This document shows, one piece after another, positions 8,046-15,928 of a DNA stretch of 64,000 nucleotides. How positions within the stretch are numbered: the first letter of the stretch is position 1; each line of letters opens with the position of its first letter. The translations under genes were made by a program, and so were the position numbers. This stretch comes from Streptococcus suis. GTDB taxonomy: Bacteria; Bacillota; Bacilli; Lactobacillales; Streptococcaceae. The notes under the pieces are model-generated. The model saw only the letters and a program-made list of their open reading frames with translations, ran no database searches and was not told the origin of the DNA. The stretch covers positions 210,788 through 274,787 of the forward strand of contig NZ_JAGFUX010000002.1 of the NCBI RefSeq assembly GCF_017601095.1, in the 5' to 3' direction.

Positions 8046-9527
8046 CTAATCCTCCACATCCTCGGTTTCAGTATCTTCCACATCATCATCCGTATCAGGT
8101 TCTTCACTGTTAGTGCTTACTGGGGGATTGGGAGTTGGGGCTGGAATCACCTGACTACTTGTTGAAGCAGGAGTAGATACTGTTGTTTGGGTTTGATTAC
8201 TTGTTGCTACAGTTTGACTAGTAGAAGCTACTGTCGGCTGACTGCTCACTTCTGACGCAGTTTGACTAGCTTGGTTACTGCTAGTTGAGGTTGACGAAGT
8301 TGAAGACTCTGCTACTAGCTTTAGTGTCTCTTTTTCTATTTTTGTCAATGACCTACTTGCCTTATCCACCTGAACACGGTATAGGGTTTCTTCATGGGAA
8401 AATTCAATTAGGTAGTAGTCACCTTGATCGCTGGCTTGGACATTGGTCACAGCTGATAATTCAAGAGATTGGTCCTTTAGAGATAATTGAATGGCATCCT
8501 CTTGTGTTAAGGTTGCTTCTTGCACTTGATGCAGTTGTGTTTCACTCATGGCCACTACAAATATCGAACCTGAAAAAATCAAGGCACAGCTAGTAACCAA
8601 AGTGACAAGGATTGCAAGGGATGGTTTTGGTAAGCGACTATCCATGATACTGATAATCCGACGCTTGAGATTGAACTTATTTGAGTAAAAACAGCTAGAT
8701 AACAAAATCGGTTGCTGACTCTTATGGATCATGGTAATAATCGTCTCACCATAGAAAGAGCGATAGGCTTGATCTCTTTCATGTAGGACACTGTGATCAC
8801 AATAGCTCTCTGCAGCCTCTTGAACCTCCTTGCAGGCAAAGGCCACAATCGGATTAAACCAATGCGCAGCTTTTACCAGTAGAACCAAGAGATTGACATA
8901 GATATCTCGGTGTCGATAATGGGTTAGTTCATGCTCAAAGATCAAATCCAGCTCTTCGTCCGTATAGTCTATTGCAGGAAGAAGAACGATTGGATTACGC
9001 AAGCCGAAGATCATCGGACTTGAAACCTGCGGATAATGGAAAAGTCGAATTGATTTCTGAATTCCAAATTCTTCCTTGATAACTTGGAAATTAGCTAAAA
9101 TACGAGCATCTGCAATTGGATTTCCCCACCGTTTCAATAAATTCCGGAATTTTACATAGGAAAAGACCGCACGACCAATCACCACCAGGAACCCTACCAA
9201 CCAAACAAGTAAGAATAGTTCTATCCATGGTAATCCCAAGAACATTTCCCAAAGATTTGGTTGACTGACAACTGCCTCTGTACCTGTTTGGCTAACAACT
9301 CTTGCTGTGCTTGTCGCTAGATTCTGACCATGTTCAATTGTTACCAAGCCTTGTCCAAATCGTGGACGGAAAGGAAAAATCAAACTAACCAACAGAACCA
9401 ACCAGGTCAAGTAACGAACGCGAGCAGACACACGGTTTTTCAGTAAGATAAAAAGGCCACTAAACAGTACAATCAAAAATGACTTATATAAACTGATTAG
9501 CAAAAAAGATAGCAGTATAGATGCCAT
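8046..9527 (-). CDS. BlaR1/MecR1-like M56 metalloprotease with an outer PepSY-like domain
   Basis: 493 residues. Hydrophobic segments at about 2-22, 34-53 and 93-120 precede the M56 zinc protease region, whose motif FEHELTHYRHRD (about 196) has HExxH. A last membrane segment (about 303-328) is followed by a domain resembling PepSY (about 337-405, with EDAIQLSLKDQSLEL and YYLIEFSHEETLYRV). A Ser/Thr-rich linker (about 408-470) and a very acidic tail (about 472-493) end the protein. In BlaR1 the outer part is a beta-lactam-binding domain; here it is replaced. By family precedent, ligand sensing would activate the protease and lead to cleavage of the BlaI-like repressor encoded 25 bp upstream. 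The PepSY-like domain suggests it senses the neighbouring secreted PepSY protein, a protease or an envelope signal. Confidence 0.85.
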   Translation of the reverse strand: MASILLSFLLISLYKSFLIVLFSGLFILLKNRVSARVRYLTWLVLLVSLIFPFRPRFGQGLVTIEHGQNLATSTARVVSQTGTEAVVSQPNLWEMFLGLPWIELFLLVWLVGFLVVIGRAVFSYVKFRNLLKRWGNPIADARILANFQVIKEEFGIQKSIRLFHYPQVSSPMIFGLRNPIVLLPAIDYTDEELDLIFEHELTHYRHRDIYVNLLVLLVKAAHWFNPIVAFACKEVQEAAESYCDHSVLHERDQAYRSFYGETIITMIHKSQQPILLSSCFYSNKFNLKRRIISIMDSRLPKPSLAILVTLVTSCALIFSGSIFVVAMSETQLHQVQEATLTQEDAIQLSLKDQSLELSAVTNVQASDQGDYYLIEFSHEETLYRVQVDKASRSLTKIEKETLKLVAESSTSSTSTSSNQASQTASEVSSQPTVASTSQTVATSNQTQTTVSTPASTSSQVIPAPTPNPPVSTNSEEPDTDDDVEDTETEDVED

Positions 9528-9552
9528 AATAATTCCTCAATTATTCTCTTTC

Positions 9553-9921
9553 TTATTTGTTCAATAAACCTCTTAGCTCATCCAACTCGTCTTCTGATAA
9601 GGCATTCGATGAGAAAAGGGTCTTCACTAATCCTCCCAAGGAATTTCCTTGGTAACGGTCTAAGAAGTTTGATGTCTCAACAGCCATGTATTCTTCCTCA
9701 GAAATTACTGCTGTATAGTGGCGTTCGCGACCACTTCGTTCACTCTTCAAAAAACCCTTTTCTGTCAAGCGAGCCAATATCGTCAGCAGGGTTTGCGGTT
9801 TCCAGTGATTATCCTCTCCTAAATGACCGATAATTTGAGCTGAGGTTACTGGGTTGGGTAAATGCCAAATGACACGCAATACATTAAATTCTGCGTCTGG
9901 CAATCGTTTCAATTCATTCAT
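9553..9921 (-). CDS. BlaI/MecI/CopY-family transcriptional repressor
   Basis: 122 residues, the usual length. A winged helix-turn-helix (about 6-75, with LPDAEFNVLRVIWHL, VTSAQIIGHL and QTLLTILARLTEKGFL) is followed by a C-terminal dimerisation region. The family represses by binding TACAnnTGTA-type palindromes and is inactivated by proteolysis (BlaI/MecI) or metal (CopY). The cysteine motif of copper-responsive CopY is absent, and the gene is followed by an M56 protease, so the BlaI/BlaR1 mode is more likely. Its own promoter and those of the PepSY and VTC genes carry matching palindromes, implying autoregulation of a three-operon local regulon. Confidence 0.88.
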   Translation of the reverse strand: MNELKRLPDAEFNVLRVIWHLPNPVTSAQIIGHLGEDNHWKPQTLLTILARLTEKGFLKSERSGRERHYTAVISEEEYMAVETSNFLDRYQGNSLGGLVKTLFSSNALSEDELDELRGLLNK

Positions 9922-9947
9922 TTGTGAAATCCTCTTTTCTTTTTATT

Positions 9948-9976
9948 ATTCTACACTTGTCGTTTTTCTTTGTCAA
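9948..9976 (-). promoter_or_regulatory. blaI-like gene promoter with operator
   Basis: TTGACA (9971-9976), 17 bp, TAGAAT (9948-9953) on the - strand. The operator core CTACACTTGTCG at 9951-9962 overlaps the -10. This is the strongest of the three sister promoters. Confidence 0.8.
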
Positions 9977-10010
9977 CAGAAATAACCTGCTTCCTAAAAA
10001 GAAAAGAAGA

Positions 10011-10029
10011 AAGCCTAGTTGTTCGGCTT
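10011..10029 (-). terminator. Terminator of the glycosyltransferase gene
   Basis: AAGCC/GGCTT stem with a 9-nt loop followed by a T/C-rich tail on the - strand, just after the stop at 10040. Confidence 0.6.
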
Positions 10030-10039
10030 CCTTCATTCC

Positions 10040-11053
10040 TTAATTAAATCCATAAATTCTCTTGGCAATCTTGTAAACGGCGTTGGAAATCTTTCGGCCT
10101 GGATAGCCGTAAAGATTGGTCAATTGACCGAGCAGACCTTTGCGAACAATTTTGAAAAGAGATGGATTATGGTCCCGAATGTAGTGCCAGAGTTCCTGCT
10201 TTTTCATCATATGCTCAGCTGTTCCACCTCGGTTTAGTAAGGCACAGGAGATAATAGTGGTAATCTCCACGTGATTGAGCAGATAACTCCGCAAGTCAGG
10301 ATTGGTCAATTGATCCAAATCCAACTCATCTACCAGTATTTTATTAACCTTGATCTGCTGATCAATCCGCTTGATCATGACGGATTCGTTGACAGATTGG
10401 TCATTTCGCCCGATAAAGTAGCGGTAAAAATCCACTGGCAGATAGTACATGATCTGAACTGCCTGTAAAGGTGTAAAGACAAAAATGTTATCCACATAGA
10501 AGGTATGCTCTGGCAGGACCAATCCCACTTCCCGTAGTAAGTCTGTCCTGTAAATGAGAGAATGCATCATCATGTACTGTCCCTTAGAGAAGGCACCTAC
10601 ATCCTCCCAGCCAAAAAGACGATTTTCAGGTAAGACATCCCGATAGGACATAGATTTTTTTCGATGCTGGCCTTCTTTTTCATAGACAAAGTTGGAAATG
10701 AAGGCATCAACAGGCGTATTTTCTGCTTCCAAGACCTGTAGTTTTTCCAAAATCTTCAGATAGGCTCTGCTATCGACCCAGTCGTCTGAATCCACGACCT
10801 TGAAATAACGGCCCTTGGCCTCACGAATCCCTGTGTTGACTGCTCCGCCATGTCCCTTATTGTCCTGATAAATGGCCCGCACATTTGGATAGCGGGCCGC
10901 TAAATCCTCAGCAATCGCCTGGGTCTGATCCGTCGAGCCGTCATTGATAATCAAAATCTCGACCGCATCCTCGCCGACGACCAGAGAATGAACGCAATAG
11001 TGCAGATAGTCTTGGGCGTTGTAGCTGGGAATGGCAATGGTTAGTAAGGTCAT
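10040..11053 (-). CDS. Family 2 glycosyltransferase
   Basis: 337 residues. A GT-A domain at the N-terminus starts LTIAIPSYNAQDYLHYC and has the nucleotide-binding NDGSTDQT. The metal-binding Asp cluster is in KVVDSDDWVDS (about 94). The C-terminal part is helical without clear membrane spans. Such enzymes transfer a sugar from a nucleotide donor to a polysaccharide, lipid or protein; the acceptor cannot be told here. It is a single-gene unit. A DnaA-box cluster lies in its upstream region (11136-11168), and one perfect DnaA box (TTATCCACA, 10488-10496) lies inside the gene. Confidence 0.85.
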   Translation of the reverse strand: MTLLTIAIPSYNAQDYLHYCVHSLVVGEDAVEILIINDGSTDQTQAIAEDLAARYPNVRAIYQDNKGHGGAVNTGIREAKGRYFKVVDSDDWVDSRAYLKILEKLQVLEAENTPVDAFISNFVYEKEGQHRKKSMSYRDVLPENRLFGWEDVGAFSKGQYMMMHSLIYRTDLLREVGLVLPEHTFYVDNIFVFTPLQAVQIMYYLPVDFYRYFIGRNDQSVNESVMIKRIDQQIKVNKILVDELDLDQLTNPDLRSYLLNHVEITTIISCALLNRGGTAEHMMKKQELWHYIRDHNPSLFKIVRKGLLGQLTNLYGYPGRKISNAVYKIAKRIYGFN

Positions 11054-11135
11054 CTTTCTCTCCGTCTTGGCACAATTCGTTACTATTTTATCACATTTTT
11101 TAAAATCAGGCTCAGCTTCTTTTGAAGAAAATTAC

Positions 11136-11168
11136 TTATGCACAGCCTGTGGATAAGTCTGTGAACAA
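11136..11168. promoter_or_regulatory. DnaA-box cluster outside oriC
   Basis: Three 9-mers at 12-bp intervals: TTATGCACA (11136-11144), TGTGGATAA (11148-11156, perfect consensus) and TGTGAACAA (11160-11168, 7/9). They lie between the glycosyltransferase start and the fumarate reductase terminator. The rest of the 265-bp gap shows nothing recognisable. Confidence 0.6.
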
Positions 11169-11291
11169 GCAGAGCAATTCCCGTCAATCCAAACCTTTCC
11201 TTACCTTTTTACTGCTTATTTAAGGGATACTTGCCTGTAATTCCCAGAAAAAATAGTGAGACTTTTCTACAGTTTTACAAATGAGACCTCA

Positions 11292-11315
11292 AAAAAGACC
11301 CATATGGGTCTTTTT
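11292..11315. terminator. Terminator of the fumarate reductase-like gene
   Basis: A 24-bp perfect palindrome centred on CATATG with A- and T-runs at its ends, immediately after the stop codon. Confidence 0.9.
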
Positions 11316-11318
11316 CTC

Positions 11319-12839
11319 TTATTTCGCAAAAGTAGCCGCTTGTTCACCAGCCTGGCGTCCGAATACGATTATATCTGCAACTGCATTGCCACCAATTCGG
11401 TTTTTACCATGTACACCGCCTGTGACTTCACCAGCAGCATACAAACCAGGAATTGCTTGTCCGTCTGCATTCAACACTTGAGTGTTGGTATTGATTTTCA
11501 CACCTCCCATGGTGTGGTGAACACCGGGTGCGACTTTAATGGCATGATAGGCTCCTGTATTCAAGGCATGGTCCATACCAGAACTTCTGCCAAAGGCTGG
11601 GTCATTCTTGTCTGCCACAGCTTGATTCCAGCTATCCAAGGTAGCTTGTAGTGTAGCAGCTGGAAGATCGATTTCTTTAGCTAATTCTTCTACGGTCTCA
11701 CCTGTTTTCACCAGCCCCTTGCTTTCATACTGTCCGATGGCTTTTACACGATCCTTGAGGGCATCGTCAAAAACGACATAGGCATAGTTGGGATCTAGGG
11801 AGTTAATGGCCGCGGAAACCTTATCTCGCGTTTCTAATTCATTCACGAACCTCTCACCTTTGGCATTGACCAATATAGCCCCTTCACCACGTACGGCTTC
11901 TGTAATCAGGTAGGAAGTTTCTTGCTCAACAGTTGGGTGAATCTGGATTTGTTCCATATCAACGGTTGCTGCCCCCTTGTCCTCCGCAAGAGCAATACCG
12001 TCACCAGTTGACCCTTCCTGATTTGTCGTCACGTAACCTTCCAAGGCTGGATTGAGTTTGGCAACCATGTCTAGGTCTGCCCCGAAACCACCTGTTGCCA
12101 AAACGACTGACTTAGCTGTGATAGTTTTGCTTTCGCCAGCAATCTCCACTTCAACACCTGTCACGCTACCTGCTTCTTCTTGTAAATCTGTTACTTCAGC
12201 ATTGACGAAAATCGGTACTTCTCTCTCAACAAGATTGTAGTAGAGGCCGTTCACCAAGTAACCGCCAACTGCTGAGCCATCTGCTGGTCGGTGAGTCCGT
12301 TTTTCGCTCATCCCCCCTGTTGTCGTAATATTGCTGAGGGTAATCCCAAGCCCATCCAGCCAATCAATAGCGGCTGCAGAATTGTCAACTAGGTAACGAA
12401 GCAATTCTGGGTCATTTGTTCCACCGCCACCTTTGAGGGTTTCTTCGTAGAATTTGTCGTTGCTATCTGCAATGCCTTCTGCTTCTTGGAACTTAGTCTG
12501 AGAAGCGTTCATCCCTGCAGAGGATTTGGCTGTATTGCCTCCGATAACGGGCATTTTTTCCAAAATCACAACATCTGCACCAGCATCCTTAGCCGAGATA
12601 GCCGCTGCCATACCTGCCCCGCCGGAGCCCACTACAATGACATCGTAACTATCCTTAAGTTCTGACGGATCTGTATAAACCTTTTCTGATGCACCAGAAA
12701 CCGTTTCTTCCTTACTGGATGAAGAAGTCGAAGTTGAGGACTGGGCACTGGATTGATTGGACTGAGTCTGACTACAAGCAGCTAGAAAGACAATTCCAAT
12801 AAAGCTTAGAAGCAAGCCCAACCAGTATCGTTTTTTCAT
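11319..12839 (-). CDS. Lipoprotein-type fumarate reductase/flavin reductase (FAD_binding_2)
   Basis: 506 residues. The start at 12839 is preceded by AGGAGG; the frame runs 21 codons further without a ribosome site. A lipoprotein signal peptide ends in the lipobox LAAC (about 20-23), then a Ser/Thr linker (about 24-50). The FAD domain begins YDVIVVGSGGAGMAAAIS (about 64). Later motifs are QIHPT, GERFVNELETRD and the C-terminal FAD-binding GLYAAGEVTGGVHGKNRIGG. It matches the flavocytochrome c/fumarate reductase flavoprotein family, here predicted to act outside the membrane. No FMN-binding or haem domain is present, so its electron donor must be another protein. Listeria-type extracytosolic reductases are the best parallel; the substrate could be fumarate, urocanate or similar. 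Confidence 0.85.
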   Translation of the reverse strand: MKKRYWLGLLLSFIGIVFLAACSQTQSNQSSAQSSTSTSSSSKEETVSGASEKVYTDPSELKDSYDVIVVGSGGAGMAAAISAKDAGADVVILEKMPVIGGNTAKSSAGMNASQTKFQEAEGIADSNDKFYEETLKGGGGTNDPELLRYLVDNSAAAIDWLDGLGITLSNITTTGGMSEKRTHRPADGSAVGGYLVNGLYYNLVEREVPIFVNAEVTDLQEEAGSVTGVEVEIAGESKTITAKSVVLATGGFGADLDMVAKLNPALEGYVTTNQEGSTGDGIALAEDKGAATVDMEQIQIHPTVEQETSYLITEAVRGEGAILVNAKGERFVNELETRDKVSAAINSLDPNYAYVVFDDALKDRVKAIGQYESKGLVKTGETVEELAKEIDLPAATLQATLDSWNQAVADKNDPAFGRSSGMDHALNTGAYHAIKVAPGVHHTMGGVKINTNTQVLNADGQAIPGLYAAGEVTGGVHGKNRIGGNAVADIIVFGRQAGEQAATFAK

Positions 12840-12955
12840 AAAAAGACCTCCTGTTATATTATTATATAACTTGATTCTACAGAATTTAGAGGAGATTTTC
12901 AAGTGATTTTGTGTATTTTTTCACAAAAATTATCAAAATAGTAGGGGCAACAAAA

Positions 12956-12980
12956 AAACCAGCCTGAGATAGACTGGTTT
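12956..12980 (-). terminator. rpsD terminator
   Basis: AAACCAG/CTGGTTT stem followed on the - strand by seven T's, 20 bp after the rpsD stop. Confidence 0.85.
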
Positions 12981-12999
12981 GAAAAAACAGATATAAATC

Positions 13000-13611
13000 T
13001 TAGAGCATTTTGTTGTAGAATTCTACGACAAGAGCTTCGTTGATTTCTGGGTTGATTTCATCGCGTTCTGGCAAGCGAGTCAATGAACCTTCAAGCTTTT
13101 CAGCATCGAATGATACGAAAGCTGGACGGCCAAGAGTTGCTTCAACAGCTTCAAGGATAGCTGGAACTTTGATTGACTTCTCACGAACTGAGATCACTTG
13201 ACCAACTTCAACACGGTATGAAGGGATATCAACGCGTTTGCCGTCAACAAGGATGTGACCGTGGTTTACGAATTGACGTGCTTGACGACGAGTAGTTGCC
13301 AAACCAAGACGGTAAACAACGTTGTCCAAACGACGCTCCAAAAGAAGCATGAAGTTGAAACCAAGGGTACCTTGTTTGATTTTAGTAGCTTGTACGAACA
13401 AGTTACGGAATTGTTTCTCACCCAAACCGTAAGAGAAACGCAATTTTTGTTTCTCAGCCAATTGCAAACCGTATTCTGACAATTTAGAACGGTTGTTTGG
13501 TCCGTGTTGACCTGGTACGTAGTTACGACGTGCCAATTCTTTACCTGTACCTGTCAATGACAAGCCAAGACGACGAGCTTGTTTCCAAGATGGTCCTGTA
13601 TAACGTGACAT
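13000..13611 (-). CDS. rpsD: 30S ribosomal protein S4
   Basis: 203 residues, the standard length. The N-terminus is [19 protein letters not shown], the form without zinc-binding cysteines that is common in Firmicutes. The S4 RNA-binding domain (about 93-155) includes [13 protein letters not shown] and [17 protein letters not shown]4 binds 16S rRNA early in small-subunit assembly. It is a monocistronic gene with its own promoter, a ~160-nt leader and a terminator. Confidence 0.98.
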   Translation of the reverse strand: MSRYTGPSWKQARRLGLSLTGTGKELARRNYVPGQHGPNNRSKLSEYGLQLAEKQKLRFSYGLGEKQFRNLFVQATKIKQGTLGFNFMLLLERRLDNVVYRLGLATTRRQARQFVNHGHILVDGKRVDIPSYRVEVGQVISVREKSIKVPAILEAVEATLGRPAFVSFDAEKLEGSLTRLPERDEINPEINEALVVEFYNKML

Positions 13612-13768
13612 AGTTATGTCCTCCTAAAATAAAAAATATTGTTGTAGGAAATAACTGTTTAAGCAAACCTGATTCGTGCAGGAGGCCTTCATCGAAACAG
13701 CAACGATTACTCTTCTTGCTGACCTTCTGTTGACGAGCTTCATTTTGCCCTGCTGTTATTTCACACAA
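13612..13768 (-). promoter_or_regulatory. rpsD leader, possible autoregulatory RNA
   Basis: The untranslated leader between the promoter at 13774-13802 and the rpsD start is about 155 nt. S4 represses its own leader in Bacillus subtilis, so a structured regulatory RNA is plausible here. I did not fold it; a 75-codon frame across it (13541-13768) has no protein-like features. Confidence 0.35.
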
Positions 13769-13773
13769 AGGTT

Positions 13774-13810
13774 AGTATAGCACAAAAAAAAGGCTCTGTA
13801 AAGCCTTTTT
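13774..13810 (-). promoter_or_regulatory. Overlapping veg terminator and rpsD promoter
   Basis: Terminator stem AAAAAGGCT/AGCCTTTTT (13787-13810) for veg. On the same strand TTTACA (13797-13802), 17 bp, TATACT (13774-13779, preceded by TGC, an extended -10) forms the rpsD promoter. The -35 lies mostly in the hairpin loop. Confidence 0.8.
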
Positions 13811-13816
13811 ACTAGA

Positions 13817-14068
13817 TTAGTCCAAGTAATGAATCAAAATCTTTTCAGTCAAAATATCTGAGTAAGTATAGGATTCTACAAAAGTATTGTTTGGATCTTC
13901 AAACTCTACGATAAAGAGAGATTGGTAAACCTCAATAATTCGCCCTTGTTTGTTCTTTTCACGCTTACGACCATTTTCAAGGGTCAATTCAACAATCTGT
14001 CCCTCATGATCCTTAATATCTTGTTTGATTTGCTTCATTTTCGCAACATCTGTAAATGCATCACTCAT
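13817..14068 (-). CDS. veg: Veg family protein
   Basis: 83 residues of small, mostly beta, basic/acidic sequence with VELTLENGRKREKNKQGRI and SLFIVEFEDP, typical of Veg. In Bacillus subtilis Veg is abundant and promotes expression of biofilm genes; the biochemical role is unclear and its job in streptococci is not established. It follows dnaB by 3 bp and is the last gene of the gdpP-rplI-dnaB-veg operon, ended by the hairpin at 13787-13810. Confidence 0.85.
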   Translation of the reverse strand: MSDAFTDVAKMKQIKQDIKDHEGQIVELTLENGRKREKNKQGRIIEVYQSLFIVEFEDPNNTFVESYTYSDILTEKILIHYLD

Positions 14069-14071
14069 TCT

Positions 14072-15427
14072 CTATCCATCCTCTCTCTTGGAAATACTTG
14101 CAAATTTATTGTATTCTTTTTGGAACATGAGTTCCACGGTACCACGTGCACCGGAACGGTTTTTCTCAATGATAACTTCAACCGTATTGTTGGGAATGCC
14201 GCCGTCTTCTTGCTCACCACGCTCATAGTAATCATCACGATACAAGAAGGCAACGATATCCGCATCCTGCTCGATAGACCCAGACTCACGGATATCGGAC
14301 AAGACGGGACGCTTATCCTGACGCTGCTCAACTCCACGGGACAACTGACTAAGGGCGATAACGGGAACTTTCAATTCCTTGGCCAAAATCTTCAACTGAC
14401 GGGAGATTTCTGAAACCTCTTGTTGCCGGTTTTCCCGACCTGTTCCCGTAATCAACTGCAGGTAGTCAATCAAAATCAAGCCCAGATTGCCTGTTTCCTG
14501 GGCCAACTTGCGTGACCGCGAACGAATCTCCGTAATTTTGATACCAGGCGTATCATCAATATAAATACTGGCACGCGCAAGATTGGCCTGGGCAATAGTT
14601 AACTTCTTCCATTCTTCATCCGACAACTGACCAGTACGAATAGAACGCGAATTGATAACCCCTTCTGCCGCCAACATACGGTCCACTAAGCTCTCCGCCC
14701 CCATTTCCAGAGAAAAGATAGCAACTGTCAAGCCCAGCTTGGTCCCGATATTCTGAGCAATATTGAGGGCGAAGGCTGTCTTACCAACGGCTGGCCGAGC
14801 CGCCAGGATAATCAATTCTTCTTCATGCAGACCCGTTGTCATGGCATCAAGAGCAGGATAACCCGTCGCAATCCCTGTGATATCCGACGTCTGCCGCGAC
14901 CGGATTTCTAGATTTTCAAAGTTGGTATTGAGGACATCGTCAATCCGCTTAAAGCCGCTTCTACTAGCTCCCTCACTAACATCGATTAAGGCCTTTTCTG
15001 CCTGGGCGATAATCTCATCTGATTCATCCGCACCTTCATAAGCAGAGTTGACCGCATCCGTCAACCTCTCAATCAGTTTCCGGAGATTTGATTTCTCCGC
15101 GACAATCTTGGCATAATATTCCGCATTGGCGGATGTCGGTACAGAGTTGATGACTTCTGCCAAGTAAGCCAAGCCACCGATACTTTCCAAATCACCATGA
15201 TTGGCCAAATAGTTGCGCATAGTCGTCGCATCAATGGCCTCATTGCGGTCAGACAGGGCAATCATGGCCTTGAAAATCAGCTTATGGGCATGTTTGAAGA
15301 AATCCTCAGCCTCAATGTATTCTCGCACAAAGACCAGTTTGCCCTCGTCAATGAAAATGGCACCTAAGACCGACTGCTCCGCCAAAATATCCTGGGGCTG
15401 AACCCGTAATTCATCTATTTCTGCCAA
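14072..15427 (-). CDS. dnaB: Replicative DNA helicase
   Basis: 451 residues, standard for bacterial DnaB. The N-terminal domain (about 1-115, beginning VQPQDILAEQSVLGAIF) is followed by a linker helix and a RecA-type motor. Walker A is ARPAVGKTAFALN (about 208) and Walker B is LGLILIDYLQLI (about 308). The late motif has ALSQLSRGVEQR. It unwinds DNA ahead of the replisome as a hexamer. The gene is in an operon with rplI (39-bp gap) and veg. Confidence 0.97.
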   Translation of the reverse strand: MAEIDELRVQPQDILAEQSVLGAIFIDEGKLVFVREYIEAEDFFKHAHKLIFKAMIALSDRNEAIDATTMRNYLANHGDLESIGGLAYLAEVINSVPTSANAEYYAKIVAEKSNLRKLIERLTDAVNSAYEGADESDEIIAQAEKALIDVSEGASRSGFKRIDDVLNTNFENLEIRSRQTSDITGIATGYPALDAMTTGLHEEELIILAARPAVGKTAFALNIAQNIGTKLGLTVAIFSLEMGAESLVDRMLAAEGVINSRSIRTGQLSDEEWKKLTIAQANLARASIYIDDTPGIKITEIRSRSRKLAQETGNLGLILIDYLQLITGTGRENRQQEVSEISRQLKILAKELKVPVIALSQLSRGVEQRQDKRPVLSDIRESGSIEQDADIVAFLYRDDYYERGEQEDGGIPNNTVEVIIEKNRSGARGTVELMFQKEYNKFASISKREDG

Positions 15428-15466
15428 GTTCTCACCTCCTCCATCCTCTCCATTGAACTGACTGTA

Positions 15467-15919
15467 TTAGGCTTCTTTTATGCTCAAACGAATTTCACCA
15501 GTGATGTCCTGGTAGATTTTAACAGGGACTTCAATCAAGCCCAAGGCACGAATTGGATGATCCAATTGGATGTGGCGCTTGTCAATCTTGATTCCAAATT
15601 GTTTTTGCAATTCTTCTGCAATTTTCTTGCTAGTAATTGAACCAAATGTACGTCCATCTGGACCAACCTTTTCCACAAATTGCACCAAGGTCGCTTCATC
15701 AGCCAATTTTGCCTTGATTGCTTCTGCTTCAGCTACCATCTCAGCGTGGGCTTTTTCTTTTGATTTCTCTTGGCCACGTAATTCACTAATAGCTTGGTTG
15801 GTAGCTTCTTTTGCAAGGTTTTTCTTAATCAAAAAGTTTTGGGCGTAACCAGTTGGCACTTCCTTGATTTCACCTTTTTTTCCCTTGCCTTTAACATCTG
15901 CTAAGAAAATAACTTTCAT
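15467..15919 (-). CDS. rplI: 50S ribosomal protein L9
   Basis: 150 residues. The N-terminal globular domain has the L9 signature [20 protein letters not shown] and [14 protein letters not shown] long connecting helix (about 40-75) leads to the C-terminal rRNA-binding domain with [16 protein letters not shown]. It binds 23S rRNA near the L1 stalk base. It lies 9 bp after gdpP and before dnaB in one operon, a common Firmicute arrangement. Confidence 0.97.
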   Translation of the reverse strand: MKVIFLADVKGKGKKGEIKEVPTGYAQNFLIKKNLAKEATNQAISELRGQEKSKEKAHAEMVAEAEAIKAKLADEATLVQFVEKVGPDGRTFGSITSKKIAEELQKQFGIKIDKRHIQLDHPIRALGLIEVPVKIYQDITGEIRLSIKEA

Positions 15920-15928
15920 CTGCTTTAC

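Noticed and set aside
9553..9921. The BlaI-like repressor considered as a copper-responsive CopY
   Set aside because: No C-terminal CxC metal motif and no copper ATPase or chaperone gene nearby; the partner is an M56 protease.
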